NCBI GenBank assembly: GCA_023213315.1
Contig: JAKCPI010005294.1
Coordinates: forward strand, 124,001 to 188,000
Length of the DNA: 64,000 nucleotides
Source of the DNA: Euborellia annulipes
Lineage: Eukaryota; Arthropoda; Insecta; Dermaptera; Anisolabididae
Direction: 5' to 3'
This document shows positions 47,230 through 59,417 of the stretch, piece after piece. The position numbers were made by a program, and so were the translations under genes. The notes below the pieces were generated by a model that saw only the letters and a list, made by a program, of their open reading frames with translations, was not told where the DNA came from and did no database searches. How positions within the stretch are numbered: the first letter of the stretch is position 1; each line of letters starts with the position of its first letter.

Positions 47230-48480
47230 ACGACATCCTTTTGGCTATTCTATGTCCACACCCTTTTGACCCTTGAACCATTGAAATTAAAGAGCAAATT
47301 TGAACCTCGGGTAACCCTTAAGGGAATCTCCGACTTGGCTATTCAACACCGTTCATATCGGTGCCTGATACTTGATTAAATCTAGAACTCGGATATGTCT
47401 AATTTCCTATCACAATATTTACTTTAATTAAAATCAACAACAACAGGAGTAAGGCCCCAACACAAACATGCTTATACTAAAAGGAGAGGAGACCCGTTAG
47501 CATTTGTGGATTAGGGCGCGATACGAAGGGCTACTAGGATAGGATAATACATGGCAAGGCAAGAAAATGAAATTTTCTACAAGGTATTTTATTGAAATGA
47601 TTAAAAAAATCTATTAAAATGAATATCGACGCTCACGTGAAGGGATAAGGGTCAAGGCCCCTTAAAGTCGTCTCGAGGAGAGTTCCTCTGGGACTCGGCG
47701 CCGCCTCGAATATTAGCCTGACCTTTCATAGCTCAAATGTCAAGTCTTCAATGATCTTACGGGGAAAACGCGACTCTCGAACCGACAGGCTTTAAGACAA
47801 TTAAATCGTCCAGGGACCAATTTAGGAAGACCATTTCATGTTTTATTGCTAAGATTCTCGTGTATGATATTTCGTTTTAAAGGGAGTAACTCTACGACAA
47901 GGGGCGATGGCGATGGCTATCATTTGCTAATGACAAACACATTGCATTTGGAGCGTAAAGAGGTAGGCGTTATTCTCAACCCTAAACCCTCACCCTTTGA
48001 TGCATTTCCATTTTTCCTCACTCATCCACAATGTCATCATGAACGACTGCTTGAGCCCAAGTTAATCAATCAAGACAATGACAATCGCAGACTGTCTTAT
48101 TTTGATCAATGGCTCTTAATGGACTGCACACTCGAGGCGCACACAGATTCTCAAATATTCCGTAAAAAAACCTGCTACTTTTACTTTTTCTTTTATTAAT
48201 AACGAATTCATAGATGATTGAACCTGAAGAGATGAGAGGAGAGCAGAGGGGAGGGGGGGGCAGGCAGGAATGACTCGTCGCGTTAGCAATCCGAGACCAG
48301 TCCATTTCTGTCAGTGTGATGTTTGCACTGAAATACAAACATAAGCCCATTAGACGTCCTTCGGGGTGGACTTCCTCCGGCAGAGACGACTCCCTTCTTG
48401 GCTCACCAATACTCTGACAACTCGCCATCGATCTCCACCTATTATTTAGATATCCAAGCAATCGGTGTTGGATTACTTAG
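47230..48480. promoter_or_regulatory. dac: candidate regulatory block just downstream of the DACHbox-C exon
   Basis: About 1.2 kb of complex, low-repeat sequence immediately follows a coding exon. Two open frames (117 codons +, 131 codons -) overlap here on opposite strands and neither resembles a known domain. It could hold intronic enhancers or splicing elements. Confidence 0.28.
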
Positions 48481-48937
48481 GACATTTGGCAAATTATCTC
48501 AATGGAGAGTTTGGATGTCTGTCATTCATTCAGAATAAATATTTAGAAATGCTTGTTTGATCAATGTGGAATCCTATCGATAACCTTAGAAAAAAAATAT
48601 TAATACTTTTAAATATTGTAGTAATAAATTGAATTATAGATTTAGATAATTAATTTAAACATTATTTATATTTTATTTAATACTCATTATCAAACAAATT
48701 AATTTATTTAATTATCAAAAATATAAAATAAAACTTTTAATATTTATTTAATAACGATTAACAAATTTTCGTCGAATAAGTAAAAAAAAATTATCTAAAT
48801 GTTTTAGGTCTATACGCAAAAAATGATTTCTGTTTTTTGTTTCATTTTTTTATAACGAAGAGGCGATCGTCTAAATCCCCCCCCCCCCTTGCGCGGAATT
48901 TTCTGACGATTTAAAAGTTTTTTTATTTTTTAAAATT

Positions 48938-49060
48938 TTTCGGCATCTGAGACTATTTAGGCTCCGTCCTTATTTATTTCAATTGATTGGTATCCAATTC
49001 AATTTGAAATGAGTTTTTTCGCTTGGAACGGGGTACGAACCCTCGACTGGTTTAAAAATA
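48938..49060 (-). mobile_element. tRNA-derived SINE, 5'-truncated
   Basis: On the minus strand, GAGGGTTCGTACCCCGTTCC (box B) is followed by GAATTGGATACCAATCAATTG, then CCTAAATAGTCTCAGATGCC and an A-rich tail. The tail is shared with the + strand SINEs upstream. Confidence 0.7.
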
Positions 49061-50152
49061 AAAATAGAGAATTAGTTTCTATGTGAATAATTATTTCCTA
49101 ATCATTCGCAATTTTAAATTCAAAACACCTATAAATCAAGAAATACTTTTAATTTGAGATTTTTTTTAAAGCCAAAAGCGCTTTTGGTTGCCTACCTACA
49201 GGCGAGAAAAGATGATCTTTTAAGATCACTAGGAAACTAATTCCCACTTAATTGAAGCTAGAAAAAATATTTTTTTTTAATGGTTGAATTCGCGTTTTTA
49301 CCGACGTTTTTTACTCTAATCTTCAAGTCAGTTTTTCCGATGGCTCAGATTTGTTTTAAATTTCATGCTCCCAAAATATTTAATTTCGTTTCTTCTTTTC
49401 TTATTGTTGCGTTAAAATTCAACGAATGCAATTGAGAAAAAAAAATTGCAGACCGTCGCCTGCGCAGAGCATTCGTCTTGATCTCTTATTAAAATTTTTT
49501 CTTAGAAAAATAAATAAGTTCCCATTTTCTTATTTAGAAGCGAAGAAAAAAAAGTCATGAGTTGATATTCAATGCAAAATAAAAAGAGAAATGCAAATTT
49601 TAACTCACTTGTCAGCTACTAATTTAATTTGATGATCAGTGATATATGAATTTTTGTCCCTTTTATAATATGAGCTGAAATTTTAGAGTAACAAATCGAA
49701 GTCATTCTCTGTTTTATTTAATTTCTCCAATGCTGGTATAACGTTTCCATTATAGCCAATTAACAACGCTCTTTTTATATCGCCTATCCATCGCTGTCAT
49801 TGTAAGGGTTAGGGCCTCGATGTGCCAGTTGCTTCCTTGTTATATTACATTTGCAGCCTCTGGATTGTCCTATAGCAATGAGATGTTCGCAAGAGGAACG
49901 CTTATCAATCGTCCGGGAGCTAATTGGCTCCCCCGGGATCCTCTCTTGTAAATCAACGCATATGTAATCGGAGTCCTGACACTCGCGTTCACATCCTAAG
50001 ACAGAATTAGGCGTTGTTTTACACACCGACTTCATCAAAATGACCAAAATAACCAGCACTTAATTATGTCTACACATCACTAACAGCTGGTAAATACTAA
50101 AAGCCATAAAAACCCATTTACATAACAAAAATTTTATATTAAAGACTAAAAG

Positions 50153-50177
50153 ATATATATATATATATATATATATA
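50153..50177. repeat. (AT)n microsatellite
   Basis: About 25 bases of alternating AT, followed by T-rich sequence. Confidence 0.9.
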
Positions 50178-50566
50178 TTTTTATTTTTTTTTTATTTTTA
50201 CAATGCATGTTTAGGTGCCAGTTAGGGGTTCATGTAAGAAAAAGTTGGATAAAAACACATGAAAAATTGCTCATTATCGGCTCGAATAACTCCTCAGTCT
50301 TAAGAGGTATCATTATTTTGATATAGGCCTACTTTTAGAAAGAATGATTCTTCAGCTAAATATTTCACCATTTATTTTTACCACATGAGATCGCGCAGCG
50401 AAAATTCAAGTTCACTACAGCCAATTTTACATTTCTTTTTTTTTTAAATAATATCATTCTGTTACAATTTTTGGAGTACTTTATTTAATCTTGCATCGTG
50501 TTATTCCTTACTCTCAGCAAATATTAATATATCATCAATGAATACAAAAGCACCCTCACATCGGCA

Positions 50567-50661
50567 CAAAAAATCTGGTGTGACCTGCACGGTGCACAAC
50601 TTTCTCTTACGAAGTGTAAGAGAGAGTTGTGTGCTGTGCGCCAGTCACACCAGATTTTTTT
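50567..50661. mobile_element. solitary long hairpin of the double-hairpin repeat
   Basis: There is a near-perfect inverted repeat from AAAAAATCTGGTGTGACC to its complement with CTTTCTCTTACGAAGTG in the centre. No element body lies on either side. Confidence 0.85.
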
Positions 50662-51890
50662 TATTATTATTTGTTTTACATAAGGGTTATTACAATTAAT
50701 TGATTCTATGAGACATTGTATGTCGCAATCAAAACCACGATCAAACAATCCCTTTCACTGTTTTAAATAAATGTACGTCGTATATAAAAAAAGGCACTGA
50801 GTAATTAATAAAATAAATATTGAGAATTTCGGAAATTTTCAATTTCCTGTCAATTAGTGGCTGGCAGAGCAGACCATGATGTTTGCCCAGGAGAGAAAAA
50901 AGAGGGCGGGACAACCCCCTCCCCCTCCCCCACCCCTCCCCCGACACCCCTTCGGCGGGAATCACCTCCACCCACCAGCCTACTCCGTTATCAATTATCT
51001 ATCTCAAACTGACATTTCAACGTTTTTCAACAACCCCCACTCCTCTCTTATCGAATATCAATTATTTTCTCTTCTATGTTTGTTCAAGTGTTATTATTAT
51101 TTTTACCTCCAGGTTTAAATTTTAAATCCGCTTTATAATATTCATTTTCAATAATGACTCAGCTAAGAAGCACATGTCAATGTATATGTTTTTCAATTTT
51201 GATTCATGTAGTAGATTCGTTTTATTTTTATTTTTTTTTTTAATAAAATAACTTGAAGTTTGAATACTTGAAAAGGGAAAGGGTCCGGAACGAGCTTGTT
51301 GCGCCTTCCCATTGAGAGGGTGTTTGGATTTTAGGCATTTGTCGCAATGGACAATTGTTTTGGCCCTTTTTGGTTTAAAACGAATTGTCCGAAGGGACAA
51401 CACACAACGGAGTCGGTAATTGCTCTTAAGGCATTTTAATCAGATTCAATTGAGGTGACTTAGCGTGGATAATGAAAAACCTTGGGAACAATTGATTTTT
51501 AATCCCTTTCCGACCCCTCGGTTAAAACTGTAAATGAACAGCGAAAAGTTGCAAGGTTTATTAAGTGGAGAAATAAATTAAATATCGTTTATCATTTCGT
51601 ATTTTAAAATTAACTTTCTTTACGCGAATTTATAATTGAATCGGTCATTTCAAAAACCACTTAAGTCACATTTTTTTCAAATTTGCTTTTTTTTTTGCTT
51701 TTTTTGCCGTATATGCTTCCCTAAAGGTAGATGCGTATTCTGGATAAAAACTTCGTAAGTTTTTCCACTCCTTTCCTTCCTCCTCAAAATACCCCGCTAC
51801 CCCGCAATAGACGTTCATTGCATAAACAACATGAGTCAGTGACTTAAGTGGTTTTCGCATTCAATACTATCATGATGCCGGTTATAGTTA

Positions 51891-52160
51891 TTGCTATTAT
51901 TATTATTATTATTATTATTTGAAATTTGAAATTCCTATCGGGACCCCTATTTATTTGCCCGAGGTGCTTACGTGCTCGAAGACACACACCTCAAACCCAA
52001 CCGGCCTCTGGCCGTAGCCATCTACCGGCACCCCTTGAAGATACATTATTTCCTATCTCTCACTCCTCCTCCTGCGTTCAATTCTAGCTAGTGAACTAAT
52101 CCTTATTTCTCCTTCCACCCGGTTCCTTTTATCCAACCTCTTCTATGCTATGGAGGATGT
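51891..52160 (-). mobile_element. possible 5'-truncated non-LTR retrotransposon end
   Basis: An (ATT)n tract at 51891-51919 would be an (AAT)n 3' tail on the minus strand. It is preceded there by AAATAAATAGGGGTCCC and GCCAGAGGCCGGTTGGG, complex sequence unlike the flanks. No reverse transcriptase frame is left. Confidence 0.3.
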
Positions 52161-52166
52161 CCTGGT

Positions 52167-52424
52167 TTGAGGAAGCCTACTCTTTTCGAAGAATGCATCA
52201 CTGAGAGGGAACCTTATTTACAAGTTAATAAGAAAATGTGTCTGCGTGTTGGGAGAGAAAAGTTGAGAGCCTCACTGGGCTACTCTATTTGCCAACTTGC
52301 CAAGCCCAAGCAAGGTGTCTTCAGAGATCTTAACAGCATTCTGAGTCTTGACTCCAACCTCTGGACCACGGTTATGACAATGGTTCGTAATCACAAAAGA
52401 AAAACTGAAAGAGAAAGTTCTTGA
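52167..52424 (+). CDS. uncharacterised 85-codon open frame, doubtful
   Basis: The frame runs from ATG at 52167 to a TGA after RKTERESS. It has mixed composition (KKMCLRVGREKLRASLG, then QGVFRDLNSILSLDS), unlike the surrounding AT-rich DNA, and AAATAAAC about 75 bases after the stop. I recognise no domain. It may be the 3' end of a transposon gene or a retrocopy, since no upstream exon or promoter was seen. On the minus strand at 51860-51666 lies another frame of similar quality (Lys-rich end AKKAKKKANLKKM) that I also cannot place. It is listed because its codon use looks less random than other frames here; it could still be chance. Confidence 0.2.
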   Translation: MRKPTLFEECITEREPYLQVNKKMCLRVGREKLRASLGYSICQLAKPKQGVFRDLNSILSLDSNLWTTVMTMVRNHKRKTERESS

Positions 52425-52680
52425 GGTCACTATGATACTTTTTTGGCTTAGTACTCATTTATGACTGAAACTATTGCAATAATTCAATTATAACTTTAAA
52501 ATAAACTTTGTGTGTTAAAATGAAATTGTTTTAATTTATTTTCTTGCATTTTAATTCATATAAAAATAAAAAATGCCACCCGGCCCAACGTGCCCCGACC
52601 ATGGGGCAGGTAAATAATATAATTAAAAATTATAGAAAATAAAATAAAAAAAATGGGCCAAAGTGCCTCGGTCTCCCCCT

Positions 52681-52838
52681 ACTGCACAACGTTTCGACTG
52701 CAGAATAAACAGTCGAAACGTTGTACAATATTTATATTTTTAATAAATAATTAATAACAAAATGTGCTATACAATTAAAAATTCCCATAATTATTGTATA
52801 ATAATAATACAAATCACAAAAGCTTTAATAAACAAATA
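52681..52838. mobile_element. palindromic element, compact copy
   Basis: GCACAACGTTTCGACTG and CAGTCGAAACGTTGTAC form a near-perfect hairpin with a 9-base loop. Then come AATTAATAACAAAATGTG and CACAAAAGCTTTAATAAAC, shared with the copy at 17527. Confidence 0.6.
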
Positions 52839-53476
52839 TTTTCTTTTTTTTTTTTTTTTCATTTTTTTATGGATAATACCATTACAACTAACAATTCAAT
52901 TTAAATATGCAAAAAAGTATTAAAAAAAAGAGGATCAGTTAATTAAATTTCTTAATTGGAATAATACAATTTATTCAATATCACTAATCTATGTTGACAT
53001 TAGCTATTGACTGATATTGAATCAGTGCCTGGACCAAAAGTTATTATTTGAAATTAACCTATACCAGTAATATTTAATATAGAGAATATAATATTAATTA
53101 ATAAATGCAATATAAACATGAATATCACCTTCACAATGTTGATCTAATTTCATTAAAATGGAATTTGTAATAACAAATATATGATTTTATTCCGAAATTT
53201 ATTTTATTAATATATTGATGTCGTCGTTCAAGAGGGAAAGAGTGGGAGGTGGGGGGGGGAGGGGGATTTGCTTTTAAGTCAATAAATATTATACATTTAT
53301 TTTAATAATAATTTTCCCTATAAATTCTTTAAATAATTATTATAAATTATTATTATTATAAAAATAATTACTTATAGTTTGGAGGGAAAGTGGTGCAGGT
53401 TTTCCGTGAAACATATTTAATAATTATTTAAATATTTATTGCTATATCTGAAAAAAACTGAGATATTCAAATATTT

Positions 53477-53622
53477 TTACTTTCTCTTACCTATGTATAT
53501 ATGTAATATATATATAGAGAGAAAGTATTGGTTTCATGTCAAAAATTCGATGTCGAGATTTTGATGGATCTTCACGTTTTGAGGTCCCCTGAATCCAAAA
53601 AAGTGGTTTTCGCGACATGGTC

Positions 53623-53658
<36 letters not shown>

Positions 53659-54489
53659 TGTGTGTGTTCAATTTTAAGCATGAAGGAATTGAGCTATGAG
53701 GCTGAAATTTTATATTTAAGTTAAACACCCCCGGGACCGACAAAATAAGCTTTTAATCAAAATCGGCCAAAAAGTACTAGTACTTTACTGATGTACTTTT
53801 TCAGTTTTTTTCGATTTTCTCAAAATTCGCTCTAACGATTTTGATTAAAATTCAAAGATCAATTATTTTTTAGATGCTCTTTCAAATGTATATTCTCGTT
53901 TTGCCCTCAAAATTGTTTGAAGCACACTTTACTCTTGTGCTTCATAGGAAAGATAGGAGAAATAAATGGTTGCCATGGTAACCGAATTTAAATCTTTTTC
54001 TTTTTATTAAATTAAAAATCGATTATTAATTAAACGCCCATTTTTTTTTTCGGAGAAAACATATCTCTCTCTCTCACAAAACTATCTTCTCTCTTTCTAC
54101 GCGTTTCAAATTTTTCTACCTTATCTTCGCATTTGGCCAATGTTAATTTCCTATAGGGATTTGTATGTTAATTTCGATTCAAAAGGGGGTCCCCTTTGGA
54201 ACTTTTTACGCATTTAAAATTTTTTTTTCCAATTCTTATGAAATTTTGTATTTATTTACGATTCTATATTGTGTATAAAATGTCCAAATATGAGATTAAA
54301 ATTTTGAAAAATAACCATAGTTTATTTCAAGCAATCAACATTTAAAATGCAAGTTTGAAACTAAGGTGCTATCGGAAACTAAATATATCTCGACACAAAA
54401 ATCTGGTGTGACCAGCACAGTGCACAACTTTCTCTTACCGAAGGGTAAGAGAAAGTTGTGTGCTGTGCGCCAGTCACACCAGATTTTTT
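53477..54489 (-). mobile_element. double-hairpin repeat, full length (about 1.01 kb)
   Basis: The short hairpin (CTTTCTCTTACC, arm AGAGAGAAAGT), a (TG)n tract, AGTACTAGTACTTTACTG, the X-box GTTGCCATGGTAAC at 53969-53982, a CT-rich middle and the long hairpin (54398-54487) occur in order. It is the best reference copy with 42308-41275 and 58396-59417. Confidence 0.94.
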
Positions 54490-54721
54490 TTTAAGTATCA
54501 ATTAAATTTTGCTATGAATCAAATTTTTATATATAAGAGGATATATGTATTTTAAAATTCAAATTCATAAAGGTTTTTATTTTTAGCTTATGCGCATTTC
54601 GACGTTAATAGGTCATCTTATGACGGTAGAAACAGCACTAGAATGATAAAATAGAGGTGGCAGGAGGTTTACTCGTTTTGTTGCAGATGGAAACGCAGAA
54701 GGAAATAATTTACAAAAATTA

Positions 54722-54811
54722 TGCCGAGGATTTTTATTATAACCAGACGACCGCAATTGCAATAATTCAGTTTCGGTCTAAGCAGACCATCATCAGGCCT
54801 AAATCCTCAAG
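54722..54811 (-). mobile_element. hammerhead-like core, best preserved in the window
   Basis: On the minus strand from 54796, CTGATGAT is followed by a 5-bp stem GGTCT-GCTT-AGACC and GAAAC (ending 54770). GAGGATTT and AAATCCTC flank it as short inverted arms. The core matches CUGANGA-stem II-GAAA; stems I and III could not be completed convincingly by eye. Confidence 0.45.
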
Positions 54812-54982
54812 TTTCTCCATAGGGACGGACGGACATATGGAAAATATAGGAATTTAACATTTTAATTATAAAAACCAACCGAGAGTCTTGTTGTAATCTA
54901 AAGAATTTTTGAACGGTTAAAACATTTTATCTCAGAGAATTTTAATATAATAAGCTATGACCCAAAAAGATGACGTATTAAC

Positions 54983-55198
54983 TAGGGCTGTGCAAAATAA
55001 CCGATTAATCACCGATTATTTTCTTAAAAAATCATCGATTGTTAAAAAAAAAAGGTCAAATGGTTTTTGCGAAAGGGAAAAATGGAAATTTAACTAGAGA
55101 GAAAAAGGTATAATCGATTATTTTTTTCACAATCGAAATAATCGGTTATTTTTCATAATCGATAATCGATCATTTTTTTCCATAAATGAACACCCCTA
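54983..55198. mobile_element. hAT-type MITE with 8-bp target duplication
   Basis: The ends TAGGGCTGTGCA and (complement) TAGGGGTGTTCA are flanked by the exact octamer GTATTAAC (54975-54982 and 55199-55206). The interior iterates ATCGATTATTTT/AATAATCG motifs, similar in style to the hAT at 44792. Confidence 0.9.
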
Positions 55199-56116
55199 GT
55201 ATTAACGTCGAAATGCGCATAAGCTGAAAATAAAAACCTTTTGAAACTTAACCTAGTGTTATTTATTTAGCAATAATTAGATGAGAATTTAACTAAATTT
55301 AAAAATGTTTCAACGTTGAATTCTTTAGATTATATAAAATTTTATATTTTTCTAACGTTCCCAAATTGATTGACCAAATTATTATTATAGATATTAGAGT
55401 AAGGAATAAATGCAATTGGAAAAATAAATTTTTATTTTTGTAGATATTTTTTAAAATAATTGCGCTTAATAGGCAGTGGGGAGGAAACCACAGAATTACC
55501 TGTAAATTTTCTAATGCAACCGAAATGTTTATTTAGAGAAAGTGGAAAGAGGAAGCTTTGATGTTGTGGTCCTCTGCATTCTGGTGATCCTTGGGAGGGA
55601 CAGCTTCTTGTGTACTCCAAGGCCCTTCTTCACGTTTTAAGGGCGGAATGCCCGTGGGCTAGAGGGGTAGAATGTGGCCCATGGGGGAAGGGAGGGGGAA
55701 CTCACCTCCCCTTGAGCACGATATCGGATAATCGCGCGCAAACACACTCCATGCCCCATGTGGAATAGTTAAGATAACCCGATACATATTTCTGACGAAA
55801 GATCTAGCCAAGACGAGTTGAGACGAAATATTTGTATAAGATCTTGCATAACTATTCAACTGATGCCACTCAATTTGAGAAGCAAGCATCTTGATGATTA
55901 ATTCACGCGAGTTGTCAAATATAAATTCATTAATACTGACAAAAGATTATTTTCTCTTGAAATATAATATTTAAAGATAGTATATGAAATTGAGAAAATT
56001 AATTTTGAATTTGAACGAGACAATTTTTTAAATAATTATATGCATATATCATTGGGATTTAAAGCTTTCAATATTAAATAAAAATATTTGCTTCCGAGTT
56101 AACTGTATTTTACTGG

Positions 56117-56240
56117 CATAAGATACAACGCTTCGACCTTCGTACTGCGGCCTTTCTCAAATACAGCGATCTTCGATCTATGAGATTGGATCTGAAGAAG
56201 ACGACAGAACAAGTGACCGAAACATTGTATCTTATATTAA
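56117..56240. mobile_element. palindromic element with hammerhead-like cores
   Basis: The arms ATAAGATACAACGCTTCGACC and CCGAAACATTGTATCTTAT pair. The + strand has CTGAAGA (56192-56198) and CGAAAC (56218-56223). The complement of the left arm has TGAGAAAGGCCGCAG followed by GGTCGAAGCG. Confidence 0.65.
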
Positions 56241-58395
56241 TAAAACAAGTATTTTTATTTAATACCTAAATAATAATAGATTAAATCTTCAACTTAGATT
56301 TTTACTTAGGCTACATCCCTATTTTTTTTCTATCGACTTTCAATATATAGCCTAAATATTATTTTAATAGTAAATTTTTAAATAAAAATTCAATGCATAG
56401 GATATTTATTTATTAAGTAAAATTGTCAAAAAAGAAAAAAAAAAAAAAACACGTTACTATCCTCACTCAGAGCTAAGGCTGAATTCTTTTATGTGAAGGA
56501 AGCATTTATTAAATATCTTCTCGATATTTAAAAATCATCTTAAATTCTAATGCTCTTCAATTACACTTAAATTAATTTAAAATAAATCATTATTAGTATT
56601 TTTTTATTCATTAATTAATTAACAATATCATAAATTATGCTAGTTGAAAACATTAAATGGAATTGTTTTATTACTACATTTGATAATGAAAATTGATTTT
56701 TTTTTTTTATTTTTAAAATTCATACATTTTGAACCTTCAAAAAACATGTGTTTTTTTTTTAGAAAATATTTAATTTTGATATATTCGTCTATTCTAAAAA
56801 AGGGAAGTTGTATATTAGCCGTTAATGCTTCTTTTATTTTTATTAATTGGCTTCTCATATCCATATATGAAATTTAAAAAACAAATCCGACTTTTTTCGC
56901 TTGGTTGCCCGATGCCCCGGGAATTTGCATAGGGCTGACTGAGGCCCCCATCTGGCCAGTATCGCCTCGGGGCCCGGGGGGGGGGGATCCCATTCTTAGT
57001 CCTCAAGTAACTCTCCTGAATATTCACTGGATTTTTCCACTTCGGTTATTTTTTATTTATTTTTAAGAATTTTTTTTCTATTGAATAATTTGCCATTTTT
57101 ACAAAACATCTCTTTTAATGTTTAAATATTAAAATTAAATTTAGAATAATTAGGAAAAATAAATAAAATTTTTAGCCCTTTTAATCGTTTAATTTTTAGA
57201 TAGGACTTTGAATTTAAAAACAAAATTGAGTGTTGAGGTTATACAGCCTGTAAGAGAATATTTTTTAATTATATATAAAATTAAATTGATATTTTTGTCA
57301 ATTTTACTACTAATGAAATTTTTCGCTATAACTAATGAACGTAAAAACTCGTTAAATACTCAAAATAAAACTTTTTTTAAACATAAATAAGTCTCTAATC
57401 CAACAATAATAAAATATTTTATTAATATATATTACTCCATATATAAATAAATTTTTAATCTGAATTTAATCTAGTTCATATAATCTTCCTTAAATTTAAT
57501 ACAATAATGAATTTGGATTAATTGAAGACATAAAACTCCTCAATTATTGTCTAATGTAATAAACCGACCATTGTTTCAAATTGCATTTTACTTTACTCTA
57601 GCACAAATACTAGGCGTTTATTACCTTGAAGCTTGGAATGGGCAGGAGGGGGGGGGTAAGAAACTCGGTGAGCCCGAAAAACCAAAGCCCACACTTCAGA
57701 GGCAAAGAAAAATAAAAAGACATCCCTCATTTTGACAACGGAAGTTAAAACATGCTTCGAATTTATTCTTGCTCACTATTTGGAAATTTTGCATAATTTT
57801 AAAGTTTTAAATTTTTTGCATCTCCGATGTTTTTGGATGAGATTTCATTACTTTTTGTGAAATATTACATTTAAATATTATTTAATCATTGTTTTTTTTT
57901 TATTAAATATAATGTTATTCCATGAACAGATCCTTTATTATGCAGTCAAAACGATAAACAATGTAAATACATCGTTTGGTATTCATTCGAAAATAGGATT
58001 TGACCAAATTTTATAAAATTTTAGGGTTTTTATTTTTGTAATGTTGGTAGCACTTATTCTTATCACGTTAATCTATTTCTATCTGAATGGATCTATCCTA
58101 AAAAATTTAATTCCATTAGGGATGAAAATTACTAATACTAATATATTTTTTCATACATGACGTCATCTGGGTGCATAATATTCAGAATTATCTTTTCGCC
58201 AGGTTAAATTTAAAGAAAGAAATTTCGATGTTCTATCAAAAAGTCACTTTTGCTCAAAAATGAAATTTTATATCAAAGGTATCGGGTTTTCGGTAGTAGG
58301 CCTATCTATTTGTATTTTAAATTTCATCAAAATCGGTCCTGCAGGGAAACCTGTAGCTTTGTCTAAAAATTTGAAAATTGAAGAAAAGAATGAAG

Positions 58396-59417
58396 AAAAA
58401 AAAATCTGGAGTGAGCACACAACTTTCTCGTACCCTTCGGTAAGAGAAAGTTGTGCACCGTGTGTGCTGGTCACACCAGATTTTTTGTGTCGAGATATAT
58501 TAAGTTTCCATAGCACCTTAGTTTCAACCTTGCGTTTTAAATGTTGACTGCTTGAAATAAACTATGGTTATTTTTCAAAATTTTAATCTCATATTTGGAC
58601 ATTTTATACACAATATAGATTCGTAAATAAATACAAAATTTCATAAGAATTGGAAAAAAAATTTTAAATGCGTAAAAAGTTCCAAAGGGCCGACCCCCTT
58701 TTGAATCGAAATTAACATACAAATCCCTATAGGAAATTAACATTGGCCAAATGCGAGGATAAGGTGGAAAGTGAATTTAAAACGTGTAGAAAGAGAGAAG
58801 ATAATTTTGTGTGTGAGAGAGAGAGAGAGAGAGAGATATATGTTTTCTCCGAAACAATTAAAGACAGAAATAAAATAAAAATAAATGAGCATTTAAATAA
58901 TAATTGATTTTTAATCTAATAAAAAGAAAAAGATTTAAATTCGGTTATCATGGCAACCATTTCTCCTATCTTTCCTATGAAGCACAAGAGTAAAGTGTGC
59001 TTCAGAAGATTTCAACGGCTAAATGAGAATATACATTTTAAAGAGCACCTAAAAAATAGTTGATTTATGAATATAAAAAAAAATCCTTGGAGTGAATTTT
59101 GAGAAAATCGAAAAAAAAACTGAAAAAGTACTTCAGTAAAGTACTAGTACTTTTTGGCCGATTTTGTTCAAAAGCTTATTCTCGAGTGTCTGGGAGGGTA
59201 CCTAACTTAAATATAAAATTTCAATCCGGTAGCTCAATTCCTTCATGCTAAAAATCGTTACACACACAGACACACAGACCAATTAACGGGACCCACTTTT
59301 TTGGACTCAGGGGACCTCAAAACATGTATATCCAACAAAATCTCGACATCGATTTTTTGACATGATCGCAATACTTTCTCTCTCTATATATTTCATATAT
59401 AGGGTAAGAGAATGTAA
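58396..59417 (+). mobile_element. double-hairpin repeat, full length (about 1.02 kb)
   Basis: The long hairpin (58400-58486), TGTTGACTGCTTGAAATAAAC, AAAGTTCCAAAGGGCC, a (GA)n tract, GTTATCATGGCAAC (58944-58957), AGTACTAGTACTTTTTGGCC, a (CA)n tract, GGGGACCTCAAAACATG and the short hairpin are in order. No target duplication is evident. Confidence 0.93.

Larger units (their letters stand above)
54565..55250. mobile_element. palindromic element with inserts
   Basis: The arms AGCTTATGCGCATTTCGACG (about 54586) and CGTCGAAATGCGCATAAGCT (about 55206) pair perfectly over 20 bases and extend into AAGGTTTTTATTTT. A hAT-type MITE (54983-55198) sits at the right arm and another small inverted structure at 54722-54811. 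Confidence 0.65.

Noticed and set aside
48066..48461. 131-codon minus-strand frame
   Set aside because: It overlaps another long frame on the opposite strand, has no domain, and its end is polypurine noise.
49784..50059. Cys-containing 91-codon minus-strand frame
   Set aside because: No spacing matches a known Cys domain, and there is no splice or promoter context; probably chance in a more even-composition patch.
52683..52727. microRNA-like hairpin
   Set aside because: The same arms occur in other palindromic elements, so it is repeat-derived; no mature-miRNA evidence is possible from sequence.
53487..53743. His/Thr-repeat frames
   Set aside because: They are translations of the (TG)n tract in a mobile element.
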